The notes beneath the pieces were generated by a model that was not told the origin of the DNA, did no database searches, and saw nothing but the letters and a program-made list of their open reading frames with translations. Source: Halobacillus andaensis (lineage in GTDB: Bacteria; Bacillota; Bacilli; Bacillales; Halobacillaceae). From it: a stretch of 64,000 nt of DNA. The first letter of the stretch is position 1, and each line of letters begins with the position of its first letter. A program made the position numbers and the translations under genes. Positions 7,915 through 16,814 of the stretch are shown piece after piece. The stretch covers positions 1-64,000 of the forward strand of contig NZ_BMEL01000003.1 of assembly GCF_014636475.1 (NCBI RefSeq), written 5' to 3'.

Positions 7915-9685
7915 ACGTTCCCATATATTCTGTTTGATTGTCATCTAGCTGCTGCACCTGGTAAAGGTCATAATAATGTCCTTTACGTCTGATTAATTCT
8001 TCGTGGGAACCAACCTCCACAATTTCTCCATTTTCAATATGAACAATACGACTCGCGTGCGTAATCGTAGCCAAACGGTGAGCTACAATGAACGTTGTCC
8101 GATCGGAAGCTAATCGCTCCAGAGCATTTTGAATTAAGTTTTCACTTTCTAAATCCAATGCGGACGTTGCTTCATCTAATATGAGCAATGGAGGATTTTT
8201 CAAAAATACTCGCGCAATAGCCACGCGCTGCTTCTGGCCTCCTGACAGTTTGACACCTCTTTCTCCAACTAAGGTGTCGTAACCGTCTGGAAGCTCCATA
8301 ATGAAGCCATGTGCATTCGCAGCCTTTGCCGCTTCTATAACTTGTTCATCTGTAGCATCCGGGTTCCCCATTTGGATGTTCATTTTAATCGAGTCACTAA
8401 ATAAGATATTATCTTGAAGAACCATTCCAATCTTATCGCGCAACGTTCGAGCTTGGACATCACGAATGTCTTTACCATCAATTAATATCTGACCACTTGT
8501 CACATCGTAAAAACGAGGAATTAAACTTATTAAGGTAGATTTTCCTCCCCCGCTCATTCCAACAAAAGCAATGGTTTCTCCTTTTTCTACTTCCAGGTTT
8601 ACATTCTTTAATACAGTAGGGTCGTTTTCTCCATAGCTAAAAGAAACATTTTTTAACGATACATCACCATGTACGTTTTCAAGGGGTTTAGCATTCTTTC
8701 GATCAACAATGTCATAGCGTTCATCCATAAATTCAAACACACGATCCATTGATGCGATGGACTGTGTCAGCACGGTAGATGAGTTCACTAAGCGGCGAAG
8801 CGGGTTGTAAACCCGATCCATATAACCAGTAAAGGCAACCATCGTACCTACGGTCATCGAACCATTAATGACTTGATAGCCGGCAAACGCAATGACAAGC
8901 AAAGGAGCCAAATCAGTGATCGTGTTCGTAATGGAATACGTATACGCATTCCAGTTTGTGTGCTTCAATGCTTTATTTAAGAAGTTAGAGTTTCTTGTAT
9001 CAAACTGGTTTTGCTCATAATTTTCAAGAGCGAAACTGCGTGTTACAGGTACACCTTGCACACGTTCATGCAAATGCCCTTGTACTTCCGCCAGGGCTTG
9101 AGAACGATCTCGAGTTAATTTTCTAAGACGAGCGTAGAAGTACTTCACAGCAAACCCATAAAACGGAAACAGAGCCACTGCTACGAGTGTAAGCCATGGA
9201 TCCATGGTCAGCATAATTATAATGGCAATAACAATCGTAAACATATCGAGCCAAATGTTCATCAATCCTGTAATGACAAACGTTTTCGTCTGCTCTACGT
9301 CATGGATCACTCTTGAAATGATTTCGCCTGTTTTCGTACGAGAATAAAAACCGAGACTCAGCCTTTGAATATGATCAAACAACTTGTCACGAATATCATA
9401 TAACACTTTACTTCCAATCCATTGAGCCAGGTATTGCCTCGCATATTCAACGGGAGGCCGCATGATCATAAAAACAAAAAAGGCGCCTCCCATTAAGAGA
9501 AGCAGCTGATCAATTTTTTCTGATTGAGCTAAAGACTCTGAATTAATGATATCGTCAATAACATATTTAATAATTAAGGGCATTAATAAAGGAATAGAAA
9601 ATTTCAATACGCCAATTAAAACAGTAAGAATGATTTTCCCTTTGTACGGTTTAACAAATGATAAATAACGCTTAATGCTTCCCAA
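7913..9685 (-). CDS. ygaD: ABC exporter, fused permease-ATPase (YgaD-like)
   Basis: A 590-residue half-transporter of the MsbA/BmrA type that would function as a dimer to export lipids or drugs. Six transmembrane helices fill residues 1-310. The ATPase domain follows, with Walker [12 protein letters not shown] (about 375), signature [14 protein letters not shown] (about 477), Walker [13 protein letters not shown] (about 497) and the His switch IVAHRL. The start is a TTG preceded by GGCAGGTGGT; the nearby ATG is out of frame. The position next to ygaC and ygaE matches B. subtilis ygaD. Substrate unknown. Confidence 0.88.
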   Translation of the reverse strand: MGSIKRYLSFVKPYKGKIILTVLIGVLKFSIPLLMPLIIKYVIDDIINSESLAQSEKIDQLLLLMGGAFFVFMIMRPPVEYARQYLAQWIGSKVLYDIRDKLFDHIQRLSLGFYSRTKTGEIISRVIHDVEQTKTFVITGLMNIWLDMFTIVIAIIIMLTMDPWLTLVAVALFPFYGFAVKYFYARLRKLTRDRSQALAEVQGHLHERVQGVPVTRSFALENYEQNQFDTRNSNFLNKALKHTNWNAYTYSITNTITDLAPLLVIAFAGYQVINGSMTVGTMVAFTGYMDRVYNPLRRLVNSSTVLTQSIASMDRVFEFMDERYDIVDRKNAKPLENVHGDVSLKNVSFSYGENDPTVLKNVNLEVEKGETIAFVGMSGGGKSTLISLIPRFYDVTSGQILIDGKDIRDVQARTLRDKIGMVLQDNILFSDSIKMNIQMGNPDATDEQVIEAAKAANAHGFIMELPDGYDTLVGERGVKLSGGQKQRVAIARVFLKNPPLLILDEATSALDLESENLIQNALERLASDRTTFIVAHRLATITHASRIVHIENGEIVEVGSHEELIRRKGHYYDLYQVQQLDDNQTEYMGT

Positions 9686-9750
9686 TCATACCACCTGCCT
9701 TTCACTATAAACATAAGCAAGCGCACCGCTTAGACAGTGCGCATCACTAT

Positions 9751-10278
9751 TCACCGATACGTTAAGTATCGTTCATACCATTGATCAATAAATTCTGGAG
9801 AAAAAGGTCCCTTACGCTGCCGGATCCAGCGAATAAGCACATCTATATTGTTGTATAGGATACGATCTAAAACGTGTGGATAATTCATCTGTCTTTTGTG
9901 CAATTCGTATTCATCTTCGTCCAACAATTTAAATGTCATGTCAGGAAACACTTTAATATCAAGATCATAATCAATGTATTTAATAATTCCATCTTCATAA
10001 ATAAACGGAGAGCTAATATTACAATAATAATATACGCCATCTGTTCGAAGCATTCCAATCACATTAAACCAGTGTTTCGAATGGAAGTAACAAATAGCCG
10101 GTTCACGAGTGATCCACGTTCGCCCGTCACTTTCTTGAACACGTGTACGATCATTCGCACCAATAATTACATTTTTTGTTCCTTTAAGTACCGTTGTACT
10201 CTCCCATACGCGGTGCAGTTTACCATTATGTTTATAACTTTGTATTTCCGTTTGAACTCCAGAGTCCGGGCCGGGCAT
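9751..10278 (-). CDS. ygaC: YgaC family nucleoside tri-/diphosphatase (DUF402)
   Basis: A DUF402 protein of 175 residues counted from the ATG at 10278. That start has GGAG six bases upstream; an ATG at 10284 is also possible. The family core is present: [26 protein letters not shown], then NVIGMLR...YYCNISSPF and [13 protein letters not shown], whose Asp/Glu residues bind divalent metal. Homologues hydrolyse nucleoside tri- and diphosphates in vitro. It lies between sspE and ygaD as in B. subtilis. The physiological substrate is uncertain. Confidence 0.88.
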   Translation of the reverse strand: MPGPDSGVQTEIQSYKHNGKLHRVWESTTVLKGTKNVIIGANDRTRVQESDGRTWITREPAICYFHSKHWFNVIGMLRTDGVYYYCNISSPFIYEDGIIKYIDYDLDIKVFPDMTFKLLDEDEYELHKRQMNYPHVLDRILYNNIDVLIRWIRQRKGPFSPEFIDQWYERYLTYR

Positions 10279-10375
10279 AATCATCTCCCCTTCCCTCAAT
10301 TATCCCGCTAGTCACCTTTACCCATTATAACGAGTTATGTCTCCGAATGAAAACAATAGTATTTATATATGTAAG

Positions 10376-10399
10376 AAGCCGTCCAAATTTGGACGGCCT
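10376..10399 (-). terminator. Terminator downstream of sspE
   Basis: GCCGTCCAAA (10378-10387) and TTTGGACGGC (10388-10397) form a near-palindromic hairpin, followed on the minus strand by TTCTTA. A second small hairpin, CAGGCT...AGCCTG, lies at 10413-10432. Confidence 0.65.
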
Positions 10400-10452
10400 C
10401 TGGGAGTTTGATTCAGGCTAAATTGCGAGCCTGTACAGACAAGTATCAAGCG

Positions 10453-10668
10453 TTACTTTTTCTTAGCTTGAGACTTTTGGTTTTGTTGACGTACTTGCTG
10501 TGCGTCAGTTTGTTCTGCGCCAAATTCAGTACCATATTGGTTCTGACCTTTAGCAGCTTGTTGAGCGTTTTGCTGAGCGTTTTGCTGAGCAGCTTGTTGG
10601 TTTTGTTGTCTTACTTTGTTCATATCTGTACCAGCTGCAGTTTTACCTTGTTTCGGTTGCTTAGCCAT
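10453..10668 (-). CDS. sspE: Gamma-type small acid-soluble spore protein
   Basis: A 71-residue spore protein rich in Gln, Asn, Ala and Lys, with no Trp or Cys. It serves as an amino-acid store in the spore core. The two imperfect repeats typical of gamma-SASP include QYGTEFGAE, the GPR protease recognition-type site. The start is the ATG at 10668 with GGAGGTGAT four bases upstream; a GTG further up lies inside that ribosome site. The position beside ygaC matches B. subtilis. Forespore expression is expected from the family. Confidence 0.93.
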   Translation of the reverse strand: MAKQPKQGKTAAGTDMNKVRQQNQQAAQQNAQQNAQQAAKGQNQYGTEFGAEQTDAQQVRQQNQKSQAKKK

Positions 10669-10810
10669 CAGTATCACCTCCGCAAAATTATTCTGCGCAG
10701 GTTTTCAAAAAACATTCATCTAAATTCATTATTTTTTCAAAAGAAACTTTTTGAATATATGGGCAAATTTCCGGTTTAAATGAAGGAAAATGCGTGAATA
10801 GTATATATAA

Positions 10811-10838
10811 AAGACGCTCCCCGTAAAGAGAGCGCCTT
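10811..10838 (-). terminator. Terminator of the LytE-like gene
   Basis: AAGACGCTC (10811-10819) and GAGCGCCTT (10830-10838) form a stem. On the minus strand the 3' arm is followed by TTTTATATAT. Confidence 0.7.
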
Positions 10839-10854
10839 GTTTTTAATTACTTTA

Positions 10855-11913
10855 CTATTGTAGGCGTTTTGCGCCAATGTAGCGTGGGTTCCAGTAAGAA
10901 TTAGATAGCGAACTAATTTCTACCCCACGAGAAGATCCAGAGTGGATAAACTGGTTGTCCCCTACATAGATACCAGCATGAGAAGCGCCAGGCTTGTATG
11001 TTTCAAAGAAGACAAGGTCGCCTACCTGAAGGTTAGACTTGCTTACTGAAGTCATACGGCTGTCTGCATACATGGAAGCAACTGTACGAGGAAGGTCTTT
11101 ACCTGTTTTACTGAAAACGTATTGTAAGAAACCACTGCAGTCAAATCCAGACGGGGAAGTTCCACCCCAAGTGTAAGGAGTACCAATATGCTTCTTAGCT
11201 TCACTTACTAATCCAGTGTTTGAAGTTGTAGAAGTTCCTTTAACTTCTTCTTTCTCAGAGCTGCTGGAAGAGCTTGAGCTAGATGAGCTTGAAGAACTGG
11301 AGCTGTCTGATGTCTTCTTAAGATCAAGCTTTTGACCTACATAGATAAGGTGGCCAGAAATATCGTTCCAGCTTTGCAGGTTAGATACGCTCACTCCGTG
11401 CTTGCTCCCGATTTTAGACAACGTATCTCCAGATTTCACCGTATAAGTTGTCGCACTGGAGCTGGAAGAGCTTGAGCTGCTGGAAGAACTAGAGCTTGAG
11501 CTTGAAGCACTTGATCCATTAATTTTCAACTCTTTACCTGAATAGATTAAAGATGAGCTTAAGTTGTTCCAATCCATTAGGTTGCTGACAGACACACCAT
11601 GCTTAGAAGCAATCTTAGAAAGAGTATCTCCACTCTTGATTTTGTATGTACTGCTTTCACTTGAACTATTGGAAGAACTATTTGAAGAGCTATCCTTATC
11701 AACGACTAAACTTTGACCAACACGGATGAGATCACCGTTTAAGTTGTTCCAAGATTTCAGGTCTGAAACACTCGTGTTATATTTGTTACTTAATTTCCAC
11801 AAAGAATCTCCAGATTTTACCTCGTGTGATTCATCCGCCATTACTGTGCCACCAAAAAGCGACGCACCGACAATCGTTCCAAAAACAGTTGTTGCAAGAC
11901 GTTTTTTGTTCAT
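10855..11913 (-). CDS. LysM-NlpC/P60 peptidoglycan endopeptidase (LytE-like)
   Basis: Secreted D,L-endopeptidase that cuts wall peptides during growth. Counted from the ATG at 11913 (GAGAGGG upstream) it has 352 residues. A signal peptide is probably cleaved after VMA. Three LysM domains follow (each beginning VKSGD or IKSGD and ending near VGQSL/SGKEL/VGQKL), separated by Ser-only linkers, then a C-terminal NlpC/P60 domain. The catalytic Cys is in GFDCSGF and the His in GASHAGIYVG, with a third polar residue in FIHSGS. The three-LysM layout matches LytE. A triple WalR box upstream supports control by the WalRK wall-stress system. Confidence 0.9.
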   Translation of the reverse strand: MNKKRLATTVFGTIVGASLFGGTVMADESHEVKSGDSLWKLSNKYNTSVSDLKSWNNLNGDLIRVGQSLVVDKDSSSNSSSNSSSESSTYKIKSGDTLSKIASKHGVSVSNLMDWNNLSSSLIYSGKELKINGSSASSSSSSSSSSSSSSSSSATTYTVKSGDTLSKIGSKHGVSVSNLQSWNDISGHLIYVGQKLDLKKTSDSSSSSSSSSSSSSSSSEKEEVKGTSTTSNTGLVSEAKKHIGTPYTWGGTSPSGFDCSGFLQYVFSKTGKDLPRTVASMYADSRMTSVSKSNLQVGDLVFFETYKPGASHAGIYVGDNQFIHSGSSRGVEISSLSNSYWNPRYIGAKRLQ

Positions 11914-12121
11914 CGTATTTACCCTCTCTTTTATATAATTAATTTTATTTAAATTCAAAGTTTAATAGTTTGAGTAGTTCGAATAGGCTACGTTCTGTAT
12001 TGCTTGTTTTGCTCTGTTACCTATTATTCATATTTTTCTATGTCTTGTCTACACAGTTAAACATTGGAAAACGCCTATTAATCTATGAAAACTGTTGATG
12101 TGACAAGGTTCAGCATGTTTC

Positions 12122-12149
12122 GTTACAGTTCCGTTACAGTTCCGTTACA
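12122..12149 (-). promoter_or_regulatory. Triple WalR (YycF) box
   Basis: On the minus strand TGTAAC occurs three times (12144-12149, 12133-12138, 12122-12127) with exact 5-base GGAAC spacers. This fits the WalR consensus TGTWAH-N5-TGTWAH twice over. It lies about 210 bases upstream of the LytE-like start and in the same orientation. Confidence 0.7.
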
Positions 12150-12233
12150 AGTGTTATATTTCTTAAAATTCGAGGCTTTTTTCATGCATAAAAATCTTCA
12201 CAAACCCTATAATACTAAGGGAAAGGAGAGATT

Positions 12234-12461
12234 ATGATGTATGTAGGTCGAGATATGTCGGAACTTAGTATGGAATCCAAAAAAAATTGGCAGGACCGGG
12301 AGCTTGGCTATTTTCATTATGCTCTATCACAAACTGCTCCTTACTTAAATCAAGAGGGTGTCACTTTATTACGAGAAATTAACGAAGAAATTAAGCTCCG
12401 CGGAGGTTTGAAACAACGCGAAGCTTCGTGGGAAAGCAGCTCTAAGCCTACTTTTGATTAA
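12234..12461 (+). CDS. Small YfhS-like protein
   Basis: A 75-residue soluble protein rich in charged residues; the first half reads MMYVGRDMSELSMESK. GGAAAGGAGAG lies just upstream. I recognise no domain. Its place directly beside mutY, with the reading end overlapping the mutY stop by 4 bases, matches yfhS of B. subtilis, which has a similar length. Function unknown. fabL, which lies near here in B. subtilis, is absent, and the LytE-like gene occupies the space. Confidence 0.6.
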   Translation: MMYVGRDMSELSMESKKNWQDRELGYFHYALSQTAPYLNQEGVTLLREINEEIKLRGGLKQREASWESSSKPTFD

Positions 12462-13549
12462 TTGAATGATAAATGCTTGTGAATCTTTTGGTGAGATACG
12501 GGAAACGGGTACTTTTGAATCTGTTCTTTACTAACAAATCGAGCATTTTCCCGATCTAATGTACCCTTCCTTACCTGGGCTCTCTTTACGCTCATATCCC
12601 AGATCAAATGAGAAAATACATGATGGACATGATCGATTGTGGAGTCGATATCAATCGTTATTCCATACTCTCCCCGAAACCAATCTGGTATGTCACTTTC
12701 GGCAATTTCAGAAATAGGGACCATTGGATATTGCCATAGAGAAGCTAATAATCCATTTGATGGACGTTGTTCAACGAGCACTTCCCCTTTCTCATTTTCA
12801 ATAAATAACGCCACAAAAGGTTGTTTCTTCTGTTTCTTTTTTTTCGATTTTATGGGAAGTTCTCCTTCTTTACCTTCGCTGAAAGCTCGACATTCATCTT
12901 GGACAGGACATAACATACACGATGGAGATTTCGGTGTGCAAATAATCGCACCAAGTTCCATTAACCCTTGGTTAAAGGCAGAGGGATCTTCTTTAGAAAT
13001 TAATTCACGAACGAGAGACTCAAACAACGTTTTTGTGCTTGCTTTTGCGATATCTTCTTCAACTAACAAGATACGTGATAATACTCTCATCACATTTCCA
13101 TCTACAGCCGGTTCAGCCTGATCATAGGCAATACTTAAGATAGCTCCCTTCGTATAAGGACCCACACCTTTTAAATCTCCCAGTTGTTCTTTATTATCAG
13201 GAACCTTTCCTTCATAATGCTCAACAACCTCCCGAACAGCGTTTTGTAAGTTACGCGCTCGGGAATAGTAACCTAAGCCCTCCCATGCTTTTAGTACGTC
13301 TTGCTCCGGTGCACTTGCTAAAGCTTCAGGGGTTGGAAACTGTTCCATAAAATGATTAAAATAAGGGATTACTGTATCAACACGTGTTTGTTGGAGCATA
13401 ATTTCTGATACCCATACGCGATAAGGGTCTTGGTTTTCTCTCCAAGGCAAGATTCGCTGTTCTTTTTTAAACCAATCAATTAAATGAGCACGAAAGGCTT
13501 CTGCATTAAATTTTTCTAAAATATAAGATACTCTTTCTTGCTGTTTCAT
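12458..13549 (-). CDS. mutY: A/G-specific adenine DNA glycosylase
   Basis: Removes adenine mispaired with 8-oxoguanine. In the 363-residue protein the catalytic Glu is in EIMLQQTRVDTV (about 50). The helix-hairpin-helix is LKGVGPYTKGAI with catalytic Asp in AVDGNVMRVLSR. The [4Fe-4S] loop CTPKSPSCMLCPVQDEC has the classic C-X6-C-X2-C-X5-C spacing. A NUDIX-like 8-oxoG recognition domain fills the last ~120 residues. It converges on the YfhS-like gene with a 4-base overlap. Gene order mutY-yfhP is as in B. subtilis. Confidence 0.96.
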   Translation of the reverse strand: MKQQERVSYILEKFNAEAFRAHLIDWFKKEQRILPWRENQDPYRVWVSEIMLQQTRVDTVIPYFNHFMEQFPTPEALASAPEQDVLKAWEGLGYYSRARNLQNAVREVVEHYEGKVPDNKEQLGDLKGVGPYTKGAILSIAYDQAEPAVDGNVMRVLSRILLVEEDIAKASTKTLFESLVRELISKEDPSAFNQGLMELGAIICTPKSPSCMLCPVQDECRAFSEGKEGELPIKSKKKKQKKQPFVALFIENEKGEVLVEQRPSNGLLASLWQYPMVPISEIAESDIPDWFRGEYGITIDIDSTIDHVHHVFSHLIWDMSVKRAQVRKGTLDRENARFVSKEQIQKYPFPVSHQKIHKHLSFN

Positions 13550-13610
13550 TCGTTTATCATCCTTTATTTCGCACTATGTTTATTGTTGTCGGCCAAAGGA
13601 GGAAGCATTC

Positions 13611-14612
13611 ATGGATACTGGCACTCATGTGGTCATGGGTGTAGCTCTTGGCGGATTAGCTACGCTTGACCCAGTCGTTCAATCCGACCCCACACTGGCA
13701 AACGCAGTGATTGTCGGAACTTTGATCGGCTCACAAGCACCCGATTCGGATACCATTTTAAAACTTAAAAACAATGCCGTGTACATCCGCCACCATCGAG
13801 GAATTACGCATTCCATTCCTGCCGTTATCCTATGGGGAATTGGACTTGCTTCCCTCATCTATTTATTCACTCCAGAAGTGAACTTTTTACACCTTTGGCT
13901 TTGGACCTTTCTAGCCGTTATTTTACATGTTTTTGTTGATGTATTTAATGCCTATGGAACTCAAGCTTACAGGCCATTCACTAAAAGGTGGGTAGCTTAT
14001 GGATTCATTAATACATTTGACCCTTACATTTTCACCATGCATTTAGCGGGAATTGTCGCTTGGAATTTAGGAGCAGACCCTGCTTATATGTGGCTCATTA
14101 TTTACTTTGTCATTGCCTTATATTATGTTAAACGATATTTCGACAAACGTGAACTCGTTAAACTCGTTTACGACCATTTTGACGACATTGTGCAAATTGC
14201 CACTTCGCCTACGATTCGTCAAAGCGTATGGCGGATTGCCATTGAGACAAAGACAAATTACTATGTAGGTCATGCTGAGGATGGGCATATTACCATTTAT
14301 GATGAGTTTGTTTACAAGGAAATCGATTATGAAGATCCTATCGTTCAAAAAGCTTTAACAGATCCTAACATCAAAGCTTTTTTATCTTTTTCACCCGTAT
14401 ACCGTTACGATATACGTTATTACGATGAATATACGGAAGTCCGTTTTATCGATTTAAGATATCGCTCAAAGGGACGATATCCATTTGTGGCACTCGTTCA
14501 AATTGATGACGAGCATGGCGACAACTTAAAGATTTTAAACTCTTATACCGGCTGGGTCTTTACAGAAGAAAAACTCCAGGACAAATTAACAGTAGCTACA
14601 GAAACAAAATAA
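13611..14612 (+). CDS. yfhP: YfhP family membrane-bound metal-dependent hydrolase
   Basis: A 333-residue protein of the DUF457/YfhP family. The N-terminal half has about four membrane helices and conserved metal-type motifs: GTHVVMG at the start, SQAPDSDT, and RHHRGITHS, typical of this hydrolase-like family. The C-terminal ~150 residues are soluble. AAAGGAGGAAG precedes the ATG. It is divergent from mutY as in B. subtilis. A regulatory effect on neighbouring genes has been suggested for B. subtilis YfhP; that is from memory and nothing here tests it. Confidence 0.85.
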   Translation: MDTGTHVVMGVALGGLATLDPVVQSDPTLANAVIVGTLIGSQAPDSDTILKLKNNAVYIRHHRGITHSIPAVILWGIGLASLIYLFTPEVNFLHLWLWTFLAVILHVFVDVFNAYGTQAYRPFTKRWVAYGFINTFDPYIFTMHLAGIVAWNLGADPAYMWLIIYFVIALYYVKRYFDKRELVKLVYDHFDDIVQIATSPTIRQSVWRIAIETKTNYYVGHAEDGHITIYDEFVYKEIDYEDPIVQKALTDPNIKAFLSFSPVYRYDIRYYDEYTEVRFIDLRYRSKGRYPFVALVQIDDEHGDNLKILNSYTGWVFTEEKLQDKLTVATETK

Positions 14613-14645
14613 ATGAATCCAGGCTTTGGCAGCCTGGATTCATTT
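14611..14645. terminator. Bidirectional terminator between yfhP and yfhJ
   Basis: A perfect 15-bp stem (14611-14625 with 14631-14645) with a 5-base loop overlaps the yfhP stop region and the yfhJ stop codon. Confidence 0.85.
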
Positions 14646-14910
14646 AATGTTCATACCCCTTCTTTTTTAGCATTTCTTTATATTTGGGATTGGTCGCGAT
14701 AAAATCGTGGAGCTTTGGACCGTAATTTTCAATCCATTGAATGACAATCTGTTCTGTCACCTGTTTTCCTTTATAATCGTAACCGGCTTTTGCCCGTGTA
14801 GATTCAAAATCTTCCCACAGCAATTCTACCCACGTACGTGCTTCATCTATTGTTAAACGACCATTCTTTTCATAAAGCCGTTCAGCTAATTGCTGGTGAA
14901 CCTCTTCCAT
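14644..14910 (-). CDS. yfhJ: YfhJ (WVELL) family protein
   Basis: An 88-residue soluble protein containing ARTWVELLWEDFESTRAKAG, the block that names the WVELL family, then IVIQWIENYGPKLH. The start is the ATG at 14910, preceded by AAAGGAGGCAGCATA; longer in-frame versions lack a ribosome site. In B. subtilis yfhJ neighbours sspK, as here, but is divergently placed. Function is unknown, and a spore-related role is only suggested by the company it keeps. Confidence 0.87.
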   Translation of the reverse strand: MEEVHQQLAERLYEKNGRLTIDEARTWVELLWEDFESTRAKAGYDYKGKQVTEQIVIQWIENYGPKLHDFIATNPKYKEMLKKKGYEH

Positions 14911-15020
14911 TATGCTGCCTCCTTTCATGGAAAAGTTTACACACCATTTTATCACATAAACGCATCTTTTCTGCACAAACTAGTAGAGCCACATCACAGT
15001 GGCGTCTAGGAGGATGACTG

Positions 15021-15185
15021 ATGCGAAATAAAGCAAAAGACTTTCCTAACAGAAAAATGACACACTCCCCCGACGATCAAAGCGAGTATTTAGCATTACG
15101 TCCAAATGGCACGATTAATTCTAAACCCCAAGAACGTGCCATGCACTCAAGAGAACGCGACGTGAATCAAGGAGGTAAATACTAA
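15021..15185 (+). CDS. sspK: Small acid-soluble spore protein K
   Basis: A 54-residue basic, hydrophilic spore protein. The N-terminus MRNKAKDFPN and the C-terminal half LRPNGTINSKPQERAMHSRE match the SspK pattern (RNKAKGFPN...ADGSINSHPQERM in B. subtilis). AGGAGGATGACTG precedes the ATG. It lies beside yfhJ as in B. subtilis. Late forespore expression is expected from the family. A second small gene follows one base later, so the two form a unit. Confidence 0.85.
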   Translation: MRNKAKDFPNRKMTHSPDDQSEYLALRPNGTINSKPQERAMHSRERDVNQGGKY

Positions 15186-15186
15186 A

Positions 15187-15318
15187 ATGGGAAAGAGAAA
15201 TAAAACCCAAAAGTCCCTTCATCGAGGAGCGAAGCATTTAAACCACCGCGTAAACGGTGAAACCGAACAAACTCAATCGGATCAAATAACAGAAACTCAG
15301 GCAAGAAAAAGATCATAA
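15187..15318 (+). CDS. Small basic protein co-transcribed with sspK
   Basis: A 43-residue, highly basic and Gln/Asn-rich peptide beginning MGKRNKTQKSLHRGAKHLNH, with no hydrophobic stretch. Its ribosome site GGAGGT lies inside the end of sspK, ten bases before the ATG, so translation is probably coupled. A strong terminator follows. I do not recognise the family. The composition and linkage to sspK suggest a minor spore protein, which is inference. Confidence 0.6.
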   Translation: MGKRNKTQKSLHRGAKHLNHRVNGETEQTQSDQITETQARKRS

Positions 15319-15321
15319 TCT

Positions 15322-15353
15322 TTTTGCGCAGTCACTTCATTGACTGCGCTTTT
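15322..15353. terminator. Terminator after the sspK unit and yfhH
   Basis: GCGCAGTCA (15326-15334) pairs with TGACTGCGC (15341-15349). A TTTTT run follows on the plus strand and an A-run lies before it, so it can serve both converging units. Confidence 0.85.
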
Positions 15354-15691
15354 TAATTACGGACCTTCTTGCCAAGCATGGAAATTGGCAAAGCTTCTTC
15401 TTTGTCACTTGCTATGCTTCCAGTTAAATTGATGCGGTGTCCCCAAGCGAAGACACCGTTCATGTAGTCAATGTGAAACGTGTGAGCCGGATCCCCTTCA
15501 ATTTGGTAAGAGGTGTTACGTTCGAATTCACTTGGATCCATCATATAGGCTTTCGCCATAATAATTTTTCGTTCATAAACCGCGTATTCATTAACAATCC
15601 CCATCTGCTCTGCTTTCCTAGCCTTCTCGGTTAACTGAGCTACTTCATTTCTTAATTCTTCATAACTATATTCGCTATATCTTTTTTCCAT
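15353..15691 (-). CDS. yfhH: YfhH family protein (DUF1811)
   Basis: A 112-residue soluble protein. The N-terminal coiled-coil-like half (ELRNEVAQLTEKARKAEQMGIVNEYAVYERKI) is followed by an SH3-like half with YMNGVFAWGHR and EEALPISML. Both blocks match B. subtilis YfhH as I recall it. AAAGGGGATAAGAAA precedes the ATG. Its location between sspK and recX is conserved. Function unknown. Confidence 0.87.
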   Translation of the reverse strand: MEKRYSEYSYEELRNEVAQLTEKARKAEQMGIVNEYAVYERKIIMAKAYMMDPSEFERNTSYQIEGDPAHTFHIDYMNGVFAWGHRINLTGSIASDKEEALPISMLGKKVRN

Positions 15692-15789
15692 TTTCTTATC
15701 CCCTTTTTGTTACCGATTCATGTCGTTCCTGTTTTCATTTTAGCAGTCTTTTGTCACAATATAAATACTACCAATGGGGAGGATATCAC

Positions 15790-16449
15790 ATGAGAAAAGC
15801 ATTAATTAGTGGAGCAGGTACTGGATTAGGGCGAGCTTTAGCATTACAATACGCTCAAAACGATTACAACGTTGTTTTAACAGGAAGAACAGAAAGGAAG
15901 CTCCTGCTCGTCCAAAAGGAAATAAAAGAACGTGGTGGAGAGGCTGAAGTTCTTATCTGTGACGTTACAGAGCCGTCTTCAGTTCAAGAAGCGTTTAAGC
16001 AGCTGGATCACATCGATGTATTAATCAATAATGCAGGCTTAGGTATTTTTGGCAATTTGTCTTCCTACAATTCTGAAGACATCGATCAGATGATGAACAC
16101 CAACGTCAAAGGAACCATTCTAATGACGCAAGCGGCCATGCCATTTCTTAAACGCTCAAATGGGCGCGTGTTAAATATAATTTCAACAGCAGGACTACGC
16201 GGAAAAACGAACGAAACCGTTTATTGTGCTTCAAAATTTGCTGTTCGCGGCTTTACAGAAAGCCTGCACAAAGAATGGGAAAGTGAGCCAATGAAAGCAA
16301 CTGCGGTTTATATGGGAGGAATGAACACCCCTTTCTGGGACGAGAGTGATCATGTGAGCCAGCCGGAAAACCTAAAAGGCCCTGAAGGAGTTGCGAAGAA
16401 GATATGTGATGAAGATGATGGGCGCCCTGAAATCTTTGTAGATCGCTAA
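15790..16449 (+). CDS. Short-chain dehydrogenase/reductase
   Basis: A 219-residue SDR enzyme with the NAD(P) motif SGAGTGLG near the N-terminus, the NNAG motif in VLINNAGLGIFG, catalytic Ser in NIISTAGLRG and the YCASK active-site pair. The start is the ATG at 15790, with GGGGAGGATATCAC upstream. The short C-terminus resembles YqjQ/FabG-like general oxidoreductases. Substrate cannot be inferred. A terminator shared with ptsH follows. Confidence 0.88.
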   Translation: MRKALISGAGTGLGRALALQYAQNDYNVVLTGRTERKLLLVQKEIKERGGEAEVLICDVTEPSSVQEAFKQLDHIDVLINNAGLGIFGNLSSYNSEDIDQMMNTNVKGTILMTQAAMPFLKRSNGRVLNIISTAGLRGKTNETVYCASKFAVRGFTESLHKEWESEPMKATAVYMGGMNTPFWDESDHVSQPENLKGPEGVAKKICDEDDGRPEIFVDR

Positions 16450-16486
16450 AGTCCTTGGTCTCACACTATTTATGGGCAACCTAAAT

Positions 16487-16522
16487 AAAGGAGCAGACCA
16501 CATGTGGTCTGCTCCTTTTTGC
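16487..16522. terminator. Bidirectional terminator between SDR gene and ptsH
   Basis: A 32-base perfect palindrome (16487-16518, AAAGGAGCAGACCACA and its complement) ends in TTTTT. It closes ptsH on the minus strand, so no ptsI follows. Confidence 0.88.
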
Positions 16523-16532
16523 TTTGGAAGAA

Positions 16533-16799
16533 TTATTCGCCTAATCCTTCTTCTTTTGTTTTCTGAACAAGTGCTTCAACTGCTTGATCTTCATCAGAAC
16601 CTTCAGCCGTAAATTTGATTTCAGCACCATTAGGAATGCCTAGTGACATAACGCCCATGATGGATTTCATGTTTACAGATTTGCCTTTATACTCGATGTT
16701 TACGTCAGACTCATATTGTCCTGCTACTTGTACTAGTGCTGTGGCTGGACGTGCGTGTACACCGTCTGCCGCTGTGATTGTCATCGTTTGTTCTGCCAT
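16533..16799 (-). CDS. ptsH: Phosphocarrier protein HPr
   Basis: Central PTS phosphate carrier, 88 residues. His-15 is in DGVHARPAT (phosphorylated by enzyme I), and the regulatory Ser-46 is in VNMKSIMGVMSLG (target of HPr kinase, for CcpA-mediated catabolite control). GGAGAG lies upstream. It follows ptsG by 15 bases and is co-transcribed with it. In B. subtilis ptsI follows ptsH; here a terminator and an unrelated gene follow, so enzyme I must be encoded elsewhere. Confidence 0.97.
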   Translation of the reverse strand: MAEQTMTITAADGVHARPATALVQVAGQYESDVNIEYKGKSVNMKSIMGVMSLGIPNGAEIKFTAEGSDEDQAVEALVQKTKEEGLGE

Positions 16800-16814
16800 G
16801 ATAAATCTCTCCTT

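Noticed and set aside
7634-7937. Small proteins in the 7.5-7.9 kb repeat
   Set aside because: Frames span inverted repeats and terminators and have no ribosome sites.
9874-10311. 145-residue open frame on the plus strand
   Set aside because: Antisense to ygaC, whose motifs are unmistakable; composition is that of a reverse-strand shadow.
12639-13121. 160-residue open frame on the plus strand
   Set aside because: Lies entirely antisense to mutY, has no ribosome site and no recognisable motif.
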